A stretch of 64,000 nucleotides of DNA from RGIG3178 sp942492795 (GTDB taxonomy: Bacteria > Bacillota > Clostridia > Christensenellales > QAND01). The DNA lies in the NCBI GenBank assembly GCA_942492795.1, contig OW818639.1:2170001-2234000 (forward strand), in the 5' to 3' direction. Below the pieces are notes generated by a model. It was not told the origin of the DNA. It did not search any database and saw only the letters and a list, made by a program, of their open reading frames with translations. A program made the translations under genes and the position numbers. The stretch's first letter is position 1. Each line of letters begins with the position of its first letter. Shown piece after piece: positions 8,812-16,844 of the stretch.

Positions 8812-10101
8812 CTATTCCCTTTCCGTCATGAATGCATCCAACAGCGATGCACCGTCATTATCCACCAATACAATATCGATGTCCAAGCTTTGCGAAAGCT
8901 CTTCTATCGTCATATCATCCAAAAAAACGTCGTCCGCATGCCTTGTCATACACGAGCAGAGCAGAAGCCGTTCACCCAGGGGCTTGCCCGCAAGACCTTC
9001 GCGCAAACATTTCCCTGTTAATAATCCTGTGACGCTGACGCCACCGCCGAAGAACCGGTTTGCGATGGGGTAAACATAAACCTTCACGCCCAGGACTTCT
9101 TCCGCCTTGTCACAAAGAGCACGGATAACAGGATACGATGCTTCTCCTGTCGCGACGCTCAACGTATGCTGCGATCCCCTTTTCGCATCCGCCAGCGCAT
9201 CGTTGAACCCATCGATCAGGTGCCGCAGCAGCCCAACCCCGTCTTCCATCTGCGCAAAATCTCCATACGCATCGCGCGGAGGGATTGGTTCCTCCGCCAG
9301 CAAATAAAACTCGTCCGCCAGATGGACAAACCCTTCGCCGTGTTGCTTTTCAAATGCGCGGACCCTCGCAATTGCGTCCTGCGCATCCTCTTTCAAAACG
9401 GGCGACAACGGTTCCGTTCCATGCCTGTATGCCGTGAGACCCACGGGTACGATAGCCACACCTTTGGCATACGGGCGGTATGTCACCAGATCGTTTAATG
9501 ACCTGGTCAACTGCTCCTTGTCATTCCACCCCGGGCAAACAACGATCTGGGCATAAAAAGCAATCTGCCCGTCATAAAGCGCTTTGAGCTGACGGTGTAA
9601 ATTGCCTGCGCGATCGTTTTGCATCATACGGATGCGCAGCGCCTGATCGGTTGTCTGTACGCTTATGTTAAGCGGCGAAATACGCTGGTCGATGATACGG
9701 GAAAGTTCGGCATCGCCAACGTTGGTCAGCGTAACAAAATTACCCTGTAAAAAGGATAACCGCCAGTCATCATCCTTGAAGCGCAACGACTGCCTTGCTT
9801 GCTTTGGCAATTGATCCACAAAGCAAAAGATACAGCGGTTGGCGCAGCTTCGCTTTTGGGACAGCAGCGGCTCGTCAAATTCAATGCCGAGATCCTCGTG
9901 TGCATCCTTTTCAATGTCAGCCGTCAGCCGCTGTCCGTTTTTTGAAGCAAAGGTGATGCTCAAATGCGAACAGGCGGTTCGGAATCTATAATCCAGCACG
10001 TCCAATACAGGCTGACCGTCTATGTCGACAAGATAGTCTCCCGCTTCGACGCCCAGCTCCCTTGCAATGCTGTTGCATTCAACGGTGCCGATGCGATGCA
10101 T
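8812..10101 (-). CDS. PDZ-radical SAM protein, DUF512 (TIGR03279) family
   Basis: The product (429 residues) has an N-terminal PDZ-like segment (residues 5-50, EAGDYLVDIDGQPVLDVLDY), then CANRCIFCFVDQLP at about 77-90, a CX3CX2C radical SAM motif, and a C-terminal DUF512 domain. The family is widespread in Firmicutes and Cyanobacteria and its reaction is not established. It is next to der and plsY in many Clostridia, as here. I place the start at ATG 10101, eight bases after GGAG; a GTG two codons earlier is possible. Confidence 0.9.
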   Translation of the reverse strand: MHRIGTVECNSIARELGVEAGDYLVDIDGQPVLDVLDYRFRTACSHLSITFASKNGQRLTADIEKDAHEDLGIEFDEPLLSQKRSCANRCIFCFVDQLPKQARQSLRFKDDDWRLSFLQGNFVTLTNVGDAELSRIIDQRISPLNISVQTTDQALRIRMMQNDRAGNLHRQLKALYDGQIAFYAQIVVCPGWNDKEQLTRSLNDLVTYRPYAKGVAIVPVGLTAYRHGTEPLSPVLKEDAQDAIARVRAFEKQHGEGFVHLADEFYLLAEEPIPPRDAYGDFAQMEDGVGLLRHLIDGFNDALADAKRGSQHTLSVATGEASYPVIRALCDKAEEVLGVKVYVYPIANRFFGGGVSVTGLLTGKCLREGLAGKPLGERLLLCSCMTRHADDVFLDDMTIEELSQSLDIDIVLVDNDGASLLDAFMTERE

Positions 10102-10160
10102 TTGCACTGCTCCACCACACTTCCAACGAATGGCATCATTATATCATGCTTTGTGGCAAC

Positions 10161-10184
10161 AAAAAAGCCTGTGATCAACAGGCG
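10161..10184 (-). terminator. terminator after membrane protein gene
   Basis: On the minus strand GCCTGT-TGATC-ACAGGC is followed by TTTTTT. It ends the nrdR-pgeF-membrane protein transcription unit and precedes the radical SAM gene. Confidence 0.85.
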
Positions 10185-10231
10185 TATAACGTTTTTGCGC
10201 CGGCTTGAAAGAAGGCGTCCCGGAGGCTTCT

Positions 10232-10873
10232 TTATAGCGCTTCAGGCTGCACACTCTGTGCCGTTTTATGTTTGGTGTGTTTCGCCCACGTTGTCTTTGC
10301 CGCCCTGCGCAAACGGCAGATCAAAACGCTGCCGATCGCAATCATAATCACCATGACCGCCTTGATCCCGTCACCGAGTATCAGATACGCCGATTGACCG
10401 GAGGCAATCGCAACGATATAACCGATGATATCACTCAGCAAAAATCCGATGATGGACATCATTAATACGGGCTTTGTCTCATGATCCAGGATGTTGGCAA
10501 ACAGCAGGCAGAACATCGCCCCAAAAAGGGCTGCGTTTTCCTGTAAAGACTCCAGTGCGCGAGATGTGATTTGGTTGAACATCCATGTACCGATGCCGAT
10601 TAAGACACCCATGAGCAACAGGTAAATCCGCGATCCTTGCCGCGCGTTTGCACATAGCGCAATAGCTGCCATCAACGGGACAAAAAATCCGCCGAAGTTT
10701 GCATACAGGGCATCCGTGAGCGGGATATCCTCTAAAAGCAGAAGCCCCGCTGTGGCAAGGCAGACAAAGGAGCCTGCCGCGGGACGCATCGATAACTCTT
10801 TGAGCGGCTTGTCCAGCACGCCGAATATGCACAGAAAAAAAAGACATACCATCAAATTCACAGCGAGCAACAT
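10232..10873 (-). CDS. unknown multi-pass membrane protein
   Basis: I do not recognise this 213-residue protein with certainty. It is very hydrophobic, with about seven predicted segments (near 1-20, 28-45, 52-72, 80-100, 112-130, 135-155 and 160-185) and a basic cytoplasmic C-terminus rich in Lys, Thr and Arg. The stretch ANFGGFFVPLMAAIAL resembles the conserved core of DUF1614 membrane proteins, but this is only an impression. The ATG at 10873 is preceded by GGGAGG at a good distance; longer in-frame starts would overlap pgeF. It follows pgeF by 61 bp and ends in a strong terminator. Confidence 0.6.
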   Translation of the reverse strand: MLLAVNLMVCLFFLCIFGVLDKPLKELSMRPAAGSFVCLATAGLLLLEDIPLTDALYANFGGFFVPLMAAIALCANARQGSRIYLLLMGVLIGIGTWMFNQITSRALESLQENAALFGAMFCLLFANILDHETKPVLMMSIIGFLLSDIIGYIVAIASGQSAYLILGDGIKAVMVIMIAIGSVLICRLRRAAKTTWAKHTKHKTAQSVQPEAL

Positions 10874-10934
10874 GGGCAACATCCTCCCTGTGGCAGTATG
10901 CCCAGATCGCTTGGTAATAATCGCGATCAAATGC

Positions 10935-11816
10935 CTATAGCGTGTTGATCTGCAAAAAGGACGCCATGGCACCGCAAGTCAATCCGTCTCTTCGATAGGA
11001 ATGGAACAAGGCTTCGTTGCAGCAGGTACACAGGTGTGCAATATTCACATGATGCGCCGTAACGCCTGCACAAAAGAGTTGGAACGCCATCGCCAGCGTC
11101 AGATCCACGTTGTACTTTCCTGCATCCGCAGCCGGTTGTATGCCTCCAAAGCCCGGGAATGCATCACGGAACCGCTGTGCCACATCTTCGTGCACCTCAA
11201 AGCAGCAGGCGCCGATATGCGGTCCGATTACACACAAGAGATCTTCGGGTTCGCTGCCAAACGCTTGTCGCATTTTGGATACCATTTGAAGTCCCATGCC
11301 GTCCACCGTGCCGCGCCATCCCGCATGGCACAATCCGATGGCCGCCTTTTTCAAATCCAGCACGAACAGCGGCGTGCAGTCGGCATGGATGGTAACAAGG
11401 GCGATTCCGGGTATATCGGTTACCATGCCGTCGAAGTTTTCGCCGCCTTCTTCATACGGTTTTATAAGCCCGTCGCCCTTATGCTGCATGCCGACGCGTT
11501 TGATGTTAACGCCGTGAACGCCGTCTACAAGAACGGTATCGCTCTTTTGTATCCCAAGGCTGCCCAGCGCGATATCATAGTTTTGCTGCACTTCTTTTAG
11601 GTTCTCCATGCGCGTGACGGAAAGGTTCATGCTGGCATAGGGTCCGGTGCTTATGCCGCCAAACCTGGTTGAGAATCCGTGATTCACAAGACCTGCTTGT
11701 AAAAGCAGCGGCGATTGCCAGAAAGATACGCCTTCCTTTTGGCTAAAACAAAGCCCTGCAACGGTCTGCAGCATATAAGCTGCAAACCGATTGTCGGGCA
11801 GTTGCAAATCTATCAT
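10935..11816 (-). CDS. pgeF: peptidoglycan editing factor PgeF (YfiH/laccase-domain)
   Basis: The 293-residue protein is a member of the YfiH/YlmD copper-zinc family, which in E. coli removes L-Ser-containing muropeptide precursors; some members are reported as purine nucleoside phosphorylases or laccases. Family motifs are DGVHGVNIK, HADCTPLFVLD (residues near 147-157), GLCHAGWRGT (near 165-174), GPHIGACCFEVHEDV (near 200) and LCTCCNEALFHSYRRDG near the C-terminus, supplying the His/Cys metal ligands. The start is ATG 11816 after GGGGAAAAG. It lies 12 bp downstream of nrdR, in the neighbourhood of sigG and ylmC as in Bacillus. Confidence 0.93.
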   Translation of the reverse strand: MIDLQLPDNRFAAYMLQTVAGLCFSQKEGVSFWQSPLLLQAGLVNHGFSTRFGGISTGPYASMNLSVTRMENLKEVQQNYDIALGSLGIQKSDTVLVDGVHGVNIKRVGMQHKGDGLIKPYEEGGENFDGMVTDIPGIALVTIHADCTPLFVLDLKKAAIGLCHAGWRGTVDGMGLQMVSKMRQAFGSEPEDLLCVIGPHIGACCFEVHEDVAQRFRDAFPGFGGIQPAADAGKYNVDLTLAMAFQLFCAGVTAHHVNIAHLCTCCNEALFHSYRRDGLTCGAMASFLQINTL

Positions 11817-11828
11817 CGCTTTTCCCCA

Positions 11829-12278
11829 CTATTTTAACAGTTTTTCGAGTTCGTTTTTAAAATTTTCTATATCCGTGAATTGGCGGTATACCGAGGCAAA
11901 ACGCACATAAGCAACAGCATCGAGGTTCTTGAGCGCGTCCATCACCATCTCGCCTATGTATTCGCTTTTGACTTCCCGTTCCAACGAATTATAGACGGTG
12001 CGTTCGATTCCTTCGACGATCCGGTCCACCTGTTCGATGCTGACCGGTCGTTTTTCCGTCGCTTTGAGAATGCCGGTGCGGATCTTGTCCGGATCGAAAC
12101 TTTCACGGCGTCCGTCTTTTTTAATGACAAGAACAGGCGTTTGTTCCACCTTTTCATAGGTCGTAAACCGTTTCCCGCAGCTAAGGCATTCCCGGCGTCT
12201 GCGTATGACATTGCCTTCATCCGTCGGTCTGGAATCGATGACTTTACTTTCCGTATGATCACAATAGATGCATTTCAC
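11829..12278 (-). CDS. nrdR: transcriptional repressor NrdR
   Basis: NrdR senses ATP/dATP and represses ribonucleotide reductase genes. The 149-residue sequence starts VKCIYCDHTESKVIDSRP and has four zinc-binding cysteines (CIYC and CLSC), with RRRRECLSCGKRFTTYE. An ATP-cone domain covers residues about 48-140. The start is a GTG at 12278, exactly at the conserved N-terminus, with a G-rich Shine-Dalgarno. A longer in-frame ATG has no family support. It lies between ylmC and pgeF on the same strand. Confidence 0.97.
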   Translation of the reverse strand: MKCIYCDHTESKVIDSRPTDEGNVIRRRRECLSCGKRFTTYEKVEQTPVLVIKKDGRRESFDPDKIRTGILKATEKRPVSIEQVDRIVEGIERTVYNSLEREVKSEYIGEMVMDALKNLDAVAYVRFASVYRQFTDIENFKNELEKLLK

Positions 12279-12345
12279 GCAAATCCCCGCCCATATTCTT
12301 TTGGCTACAGTATAGCATACGCGATCTATTCTTGCATCCACCGTA

Positions 12346-12612
12346 TCACTTGCGCGGCTTGCCGGATTGTCCGATGATGCCATCCCAATCCACAAGAATG
12401 ACGTCGTCCCCGATCTTGACAATCTTGAACCACGGTATCACGAGATCCTCTCCACGCCGAAGCAAGGCTGCGATCCTCCCGCATTGCGGGATTATAATGG
12501 CAGTAATCTGCCCCGTGCACGTATCGATACAAAGATCGTCAATGCATCCAAGGCATCTGCCGTCAGAGATATTGACTACTTCTTTCATCCTCAATTCGCA
12601 AAAGCGTTCCAT
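12346..12612 (-). CDS. YlmC/YmxH-family PRC-barrel sporulation protein
   Basis: This 88-residue PRC-barrel protein matches the YlmC/YmxH family (MKEVVNISDGRCLG near the start, GQITAIIIP in the middle, VIPWFKIVKIGDDVILVD at the end). Family members are expressed in sporulating Firmicutes and often lie next to sigG, as here; the molecular role is unclear. It has five cysteines (residues 5, 18, 21, 26 and 30), more than usual for such a small cytoplasmic protein. The ATG at 12612 follows AAAGGAGGGG. Confidence 0.88.
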   Translation of the reverse strand: MERFCELRMKEVVNISDGRCLGCIDDLCIDTCTGQITAIIIPQCGRIAALLRRGEDLVIPWFKIVKIGDDVILVDWDGIIGQSGKPRK

Positions 12613-12670
12613 CGCTGCCCCTCCTTTGCTTATCATATGTCGAAGCGCAAAATTAATTGTTGCGAAAAGC

Positions 12671-12689
12671 AAAAAAGCGCTCCGCGCTT
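12671..12689 (-). terminator. terminator after sigG
   Basis: On the minus strand AAGCGC-GGA-GCGCTT is followed by further T residues. It lies between sigG and ylmC. Confidence 0.7.
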
Positions 12690-12768
12690 GAGCAAACGAA
12701 TATGCACGATAGCAACGTCCCATCTTTTATGCCAACGAAATACTTTTTGATCTTAGCCGATTCAAGGT

Positions 12769-12795
12769 CGAATCCGCCGATATACGGCGGATTCG
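12769..12795. repeat. perfect 11-bp inverted repeat downstream of sigG
   Basis: CGAATCCGCCG-ATATA-CGGCGGATTCG is a perfect palindromic hairpin 50 bp after the sigG stop. It has no T-tract, so it is not a standard terminator; it may be an mRNA 3-prime stabiliser or a protein-binding site. Confidence 0.6.
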
Positions 12796-12844
12796 TTTGC
12801 TTCAAATATGGCAGTATTCCTCTGCTATTTTTGTATCGGCGGGT

Positions 12845-13618
12845 TTAAAAATGTTTCCGCATGTGCATCAGCGCCGCTTTTTCCAGCCGCGAGACCTGCG
12901 CCTGCGAAATGCCGATCTCGCTTGCGATTTCCATCTGGGTCCTCCCGAGGAAAAACCGCTTATACAAAATGTTCTGCTCCCTTTCGTTGAGGTGATCCAA
13001 TGCCTGCTCCAACGCCAGGTTTTGCAGCCAGTTGTTCTGATCGACACGGGAATCCTTCACCTGATCCATCACATAGATGGCATCGCCGCCGTCGTTGTAA
13101 ACCGGTTCGAACAAAGAGACTGGATCCTGTATCGCGTCCAGCGCAAAGACCAATTCCTCCACGGGTTTGTCCATAATTTTCGCAATCTGTTCTATGGTGG
13201 GCTCCCGACCGTTTTCGGATGCAAGCTGATTGCGGGTTTGAAGCACTTTATACGCCGTATCCCGCAAAGACCGTGAAACGCGCACGGCATTGTTGTCGCG
13301 CAGATACCGCCTGATCTCTCCGGCGATCATCGGCACGGCGTAGGTCGAGAACCTGACGCCGTGGGAAAGATCGAAGTTGTCGATGGCCTTGATCAACCCG
13401 ATGCAGCCAATCTGAAAAAGGTCGTCTACAGGCTCGCCGCGGTTGTTAAAGCGCCCGATCACGCTTAAAACAAGCCGAAGGTTTGCTTTGACAAAGCGCT
13501 CTCTCGCGATTACATCACCCTGCTTGATTCGCGATAAAAGCGCCTGCATGGTCTTTTCATCCAGCATTTCCAGCGACGATGTCTGCATACCGCAGATCTC
13601 AACTTTGGTGATGGCCAT
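12845..13618 (-). CDS. sigG: RNA polymerase sporulation sigma factor SigG
   Basis: Sigma-G drives late forespore transcription. The 257-residue protein begins with the family N-terminus (ITKVEICGMQTSSLEML) and has region 2 (GRFNNRGEPVDDLFQIGCIG near 56-75; FSTYAVPMIAGEIRRYLRD near 91-109), region 3 and a region 4.2 helix-turn-helix (RTQMEIASEIGISQAQVSRLE). It is distinguished from SigF by this N-terminus and by lying next to sigE and spoIIGA. The ATG at 13618 follows GGGAGG. The upstream 260 bp contain a sigma-F promoter match. Confidence 0.97.
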   Translation of the reverse strand: MAITKVEICGMQTSSLEMLDEKTMQALLSRIKQGDVIARERFVKANLRLVLSVIGRFNNRGEPVDDLFQIGCIGLIKAIDNFDLSHGVRFSTYAVPMIAGEIRRYLRDNNAVRVSRSLRDTAYKVLQTRNQLASENGREPTIEQIAKIMDKPVEELVFALDAIQDPVSLFEPVYNDGGDAIYVMDQVKDSRVDQNNWLQNLALEQALDHLNEREQNILYKRFFLGRTQMEIASEIGISQAQVSRLEKAALMHMRKHF

Positions 13619-13647
13619 GATATCCTCCCGACAAGAGACGTCGATGG

Positions 13648-13677
13648 TATCCTTGCCTGTCGCCGGGATTTCTATAC
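13648..13677 (-). promoter_or_regulatory. sigma-F promoter of sigG
   Basis: On the minus strand GTATA (13673-13677), a 15-bp spacer and GGCAAGGATA (13648-13657) match the sigma-F consensus GYWTA-N15-GGNNANAHTR at all but one position. The site ends 29 bp before the sigG ATG, consistent with SigF-dependent forespore expression as in Bacillus. Confidence 0.65.
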
Positions 13678-13879
13678 CCTTATCATGCGTTGCTTTATCA
13701 CTTGCGCAATGCGGCTATTTGCTGTTTTCACCCAAACAATGTTTTTAAATTTTTTGATTTTTTTGCCAGACGTTCATGCAAATGCCGGGGTTCCGAAAGG
13801 ACGCGGCTTATCGAGTTTAAGCAGAATTTGCACTTATAGTCTATTCAATTGGGGGCATACACTTTTTAAATGTCCAAGG

Positions 13880-14605
13880 TTATATGATATGCGCTATATC
13901 CTTGCGCAGGCGTTTGATGATCCGCTTTTCCAATCGTGAGATATAGGATTGGGATATGCCCATCAGATCGGCTACCTGCTTTTGTGTCTTTTCCTCGCCT
14001 CCGAATAAACCGAATCTTAACTGGACGATTCGTTGCTCCCGTTCCGAAAGATGGAGAACCGCCTCGTAAAGGCTGTGTTTGTCCGCCTGTTCTTCATACG
14101 GCCGCATCACCAAATCGTGGTCCGTCCCCAGAATATCGGATAACAGCAGTTCGTTGCCATCCCAATCCACGTTGAGCGGTTCATCGAAACTCACTTCATA
14201 GCGAATGCGGGAGGTTTTCCGCAAAAACATCAGAATCTCATTTTCGATGCAGCGCGATGCGTATGTCGCCAGTTTGATCTTCTTAGCGCCGTCAAACGTA
14301 TTAACTGCTTTGATAAGGCCTATGGTTCCTGTGGAAATCAAATCCTCAATGCCTATCCCCGTGTTTTCAAACTTTCGGGCGATGTAGACGACAAGCCTCA
14401 GATTATGCTCAATAAGCATTCCCTTCGCTTGCTGGTCGCCACAGGACATCTTTTCCACAAGCTCGATTTCTTTTTCCATCGGAAGCGGCGGCGGGAGGGG
14501 TTCGCTGCCGCCGATATAATATACCCCCAAGGGGCGCAGAAACCGGTAGAGCAGTACGCACAACCTGCTTATCCATCGATATACGCCGTTATCCTTGATC
14601 CTCAT
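13880..14605 (-). CDS. sigE: RNA polymerase sporulation sigma factor SigE (precursor)
   Basis: Sigma-E controls early mother-cell genes. The 241-residue sequence has a membrane-associating pro-sequence at about residues 1-30 (WISRLCVLLYRFLRP), to be removed by SpoIIGA. Region 2 follows (NLRLVVYIARKFENTGIGIE; LATYASRCIENEILMFLRK) and region 4.2 is TQKQVADLMGISQSYISRLE. YIGGSEPLPPPL matches the processing-site region of the family. The ATG at 14605 is 12 bp after the spoIIGA stop, so the protease and its substrate are co-expressed. Inferred targets in this window are spoIVA and possibly yqfC-yqfD. Confidence 0.97.
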   Translation of the reverse strand: MRIKDNGVYRWISRLCVLLYRFLRPLGVYYIGGSEPLPPPLPMEKEIELVEKMSCGDQQAKGMLIEHNLRLVVYIARKFENTGIGIEDLISTGTIGLIKAVNTFDGAKKIKLATYASRCIENEILMFLRKTSRIRYEVSFDEPLNVDWDGNELLLSDILGTDHDLVMRPYEEQADKHSLYEAVLHLSEREQRIVQLRFGLFGGEEKTQKQVADLMGISQSYISRLEKRIIKRLRKDIAHII

Positions 14606-14617
14606 GTTCCTACCTCC

Positions 14618-15427
14618 CTAAAAAGAAATCGTCGTATCCGCAGGTACGATGGCGACAGGCCGTGCCAAATCTATCGCGGTTGCCACCAGCGCTTCCAAGC
14701 GCTTTGCTTTTGCACCCTGAAACAACCATATTTCATCGGATCTCATTGCTCTGACAATACCGGACCCTGCAACCGTATGAAAGTGGATATCGCCCGTCTG
14801 AACGGCACAGCTACCTTCGGGATACAGCCTATTCATTTGTTCGCTTGGCAACAAAACGATTGGAAGGCCGGTTATGGGATCGTGAAGGGTGCTGCCTGTA
14901 TCGATCAGTGCTTTGACAATGACGGTACACTTGCCCACCCTCACGCTGATACGCGCCTCGCTCGCCTGTGCGCTGACACTGCGCTTGAGCGCATGGTAGG
15001 CACGCTGTGCCGCTTTTACAAACAGGGCGCCGCAGAGCAACATCAGCCATAGCGGAGGCCCGGACAGGAACAAAAGCCCTCCGCTTGCCCTGACGGGGAA
15101 GAACATGCCCCCGATGGAATACAGCGCGCCTGCCATCAATGCCGCGGCTGCATAGAACGAAGCGATGCGCTTGAGCAAATCGCCCGGAGGTTGTCTTGTG
15201 TACACCGATGCGATCATTGCAAAACTGATAGTGATTTTAAAAACGATATGTTGTAAAAAGCGCAGCGCACGGAGCGGTGCAAAGACGGCATAAACCGTTC
15301 CTATCGCAGCGCCGAGCAGCAAACGAGCGCGCGTCGGGCGGGGCAGCCAAAGCATTGCAACAATGCTGAGAAGGCAGAAATTGAAGAATAAGTTATCCAG
15401 AATCACGACTTCAATAAAGACCTCCAC
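14618..15427 (-). CDS. spoIIGA: sporulation sigma-E processing peptidase SpoIIGA
   Basis: SpoIIGA is the membrane aspartic protease that matures pro-sigma-E at the sporulation septum. The N-terminal half has about five hydrophobic segments. The C-terminal half has the catalytic motif ALIDTGSTLHDPITG (Asp near residue 180) and the family strand LVATAIDLA. It is 269 residues if started at GTG 15427, which lies six bases after GGAGGGG and aligns with the known N-terminus (short hydrophilic start, then VFIEVVILDNLFFN); an ATG 15 bp upstream lacks a Shine-Dalgarno. It is followed by sigE. Confidence 0.93.
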   Translation of the reverse strand: MEVFIEVVILDNLFFNFCLLSIVAMLWLPRPTRARLLLGAAIGTVYAVFAPLRALRFLQHIVFKITISFAMIASVYTRQPPGDLLKRIASFYAAAALMAGALYSIGGMFFPVRASGGLLFLSGPPLWLMLLCGALFVKAAQRAYHALKRSVSAQASEARISVRVGKCTVIVKALIDTGSTLHDPITGLPIVLLPSEQMNRLYPEGSCAVQTGDIHFHTVAGSGIVRAMRSDEIWLFQGAKAKRLEALVATAIDLARPVAIVPADTTISF

Positions 15428-15448
15428 AACCATCCCCTCCATGCTGTT

Positions 15449-15483
15449 ATTATACGGATACGCATATGGTGGAAATTGTAGAA
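15449..15483 (-). promoter_or_regulatory. candidate Spo0A-dependent promoter of spoIIGA-sigE
   Basis: A TATAAT (15449-15454, minus strand) lies 21 bp before the spoIIGA start and has no normal -35. A Spo0A-box-like TTGTAGAA (15476-15483, plus strand; consensus TTGTCGAA, one mismatch) is 21 bp upstream of the -10. The geometry resembles Spo0A-activated sigma-A promoters such as Bacillus spoIIG. Confidence 0.4.
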
Positions 15484-15628
15484 CGAAACAATGAATTTGA
15501 AATGAGGCAAATAAATAAAACGTTGCGGTATGTTTTGTACTGTCTTCCGCCTGTACCCGGCAAGCATTTTTGCCGCTTATCCTGACCGGACGGGCATTTC
15601 ACGCGGATGCGAATTCATTCTTTGGCAA

Positions 15629-15658
15629 TAAAAAATCCGGTGTTTGCACCGGATTTTT
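15629..15658 (-). terminator. terminator of the division cluster after ftsZ
   Basis: AAAAATCCGGTG-TTTG-CACCGGATTTTT is a perfect 12-bp stem, 11 bp past the ftsZ stop, with a T-rich 3-prime arm. It separates the division operon from spoIIGA. Confidence 0.9.
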
Positions 15659-15669
15659 GTTTCTTCTTT

Positions 15670-16842
15670 TTAACGGTTTCTGCGCAACCAGGTCGGGATC
15701 TCCAAATCGTCGTCATCCGAATCAAAGAACGACGGACGAGGGCGTGTGCCGGGCCTCGGACGCTGCGGTTCTGTCCAGCCGGCGCCTTCTTCTTCAGGCG
15801 ATTCCTGCTGCTCTTGTTCGATCGGAGCACGGGTCTGCGCCGATGGCACATGCGCTGTGGGGCGTTGCGCGGGCCGTATCGGCTTCTTATCCTTGCCTTT
15901 AAAGCCGGTCGCGATGACAGTCATTCGAATGGAATCGCCCAGCGCTTCGTCTATGCCGGCGCCAAATATCAGGTTTGCTTCGGGGTCCGCCGACTGTTGG
16001 ACCAATTCCGCGGCTTCCGTCACTTCCAACAAGCTCATGTTCGCTCCGCCGGTTATGTTGAACAATACAGCTTGCGCGCCGTCGATGGACGTTTCCAGCA
16101 TCGGGCTCTGCACCGCCTGCTTGGCTGCATCCAGCGCACGGTTTTCCCCGGTTCCCAAGCCGATGCCCATATGCGCCACGCCGCTGTTCTGCATAACGGT
16201 CTTCACGTCCGCAAAATCGAGGTTGATGAGGCTGGGTACCGCGATCAAGTCACTGATGCCCTGAATACCCTGGCGAAGAACGTCATCGGACATGCGGAAC
16301 GCATCCAGTATGCTTGTACCCTTTCCGACTACCAACAAAAGTCTGTCGTTGGGGATGATGACAAGCGTATCAACGTTGCCCTGCAGCTCCGCGATGCCAT
16401 GCTCGGCATTGATGGTGCGCTGTCTTCCCTCAAACGAGAACGGCTTCGTAACGACGCCTACCGTTAGAATTCCCAATTCGCGGGAAATGCTGGCTATAAC
16501 GGGAGCAGCTCCGGTTCCGGTTCCGCCTCCCATTCCCGCTGTTACAAAGACCATATCCGAGCCTTTGATGGCAGCGGCGATGTCATCCCGACTCTCTTCG
16601 GCAGCACGCTGTCCGATTTCCGGATTCGCGCCGGCACCCAAGCCGCGCGTCAGCTTCTCTCCAATTTGAATGCGTTGGGTCGCCTGTGAAAGATACAGTG
16701 CCTGCTTATCGGTATTGACGGCAATGAATTCCACACCGCGCAAACCATATTGCACCATGCGGTTGACGGCGTTGTTGCCTGCCCCGCCAACCCCAATCAC
16801 TTTTATAGACGCCAACGTCGGATCAACATCAAACTCCAGCAT
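15670..16842 (-). CDS. ftsZ: cell division protein FtsZ
   Basis: FtsZ is the tubulin-like GTPase of the division ring. The 390-residue protein has GVGGAGNNAVNRM (residues 17-29) and the tubulin signature GMGGGTGTGAAP (near 103-114), then T7-loop NLDFADVKT. A Pro/Arg/Gln-rich flexible linker covers about 318-375. The C-terminal tip DDLEIPTWLRRNR is the conserved peptide that binds FtsA and other partners. It is the last gene of the long division cluster, two bases after the ftsA-like gene, and is followed by a strong terminator. Confidence 0.99.
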   Translation of the reverse strand: MLEFDVDPTLASIKVIGVGGAGNNAVNRMVQYGLRGVEFIAVNTDKQALYLSQATQRIQIGEKLTRGLGAGANPEIGQRAAEESRDDIAAAIKGSDMVFVTAGMGGGTGTGAAPVIASISRELGILTVGVVTKPFSFEGRQRTINAEHGIAELQGNVDTLVIIPNDRLLLVVGKGTSILDAFRMSDDVLRQGIQGISDLIAVPSLINLDFADVKTVMQNSGVAHMGIGLGTGENRALDAAKQAVQSPMLETSIDGAQAVLFNITGGANMSLLEVTEAAELVQQSADPEANLIFGAGIDEALGDSIRMTVIATGFKGKDKKPIRPAQRPTAHVPSAQTRAPIEQEQQESPEEEGAGWTEPQRPRPGTRPRPSFFDSDDDDLEIPTWLRRNR

Positions 16843-16844
16843 GT

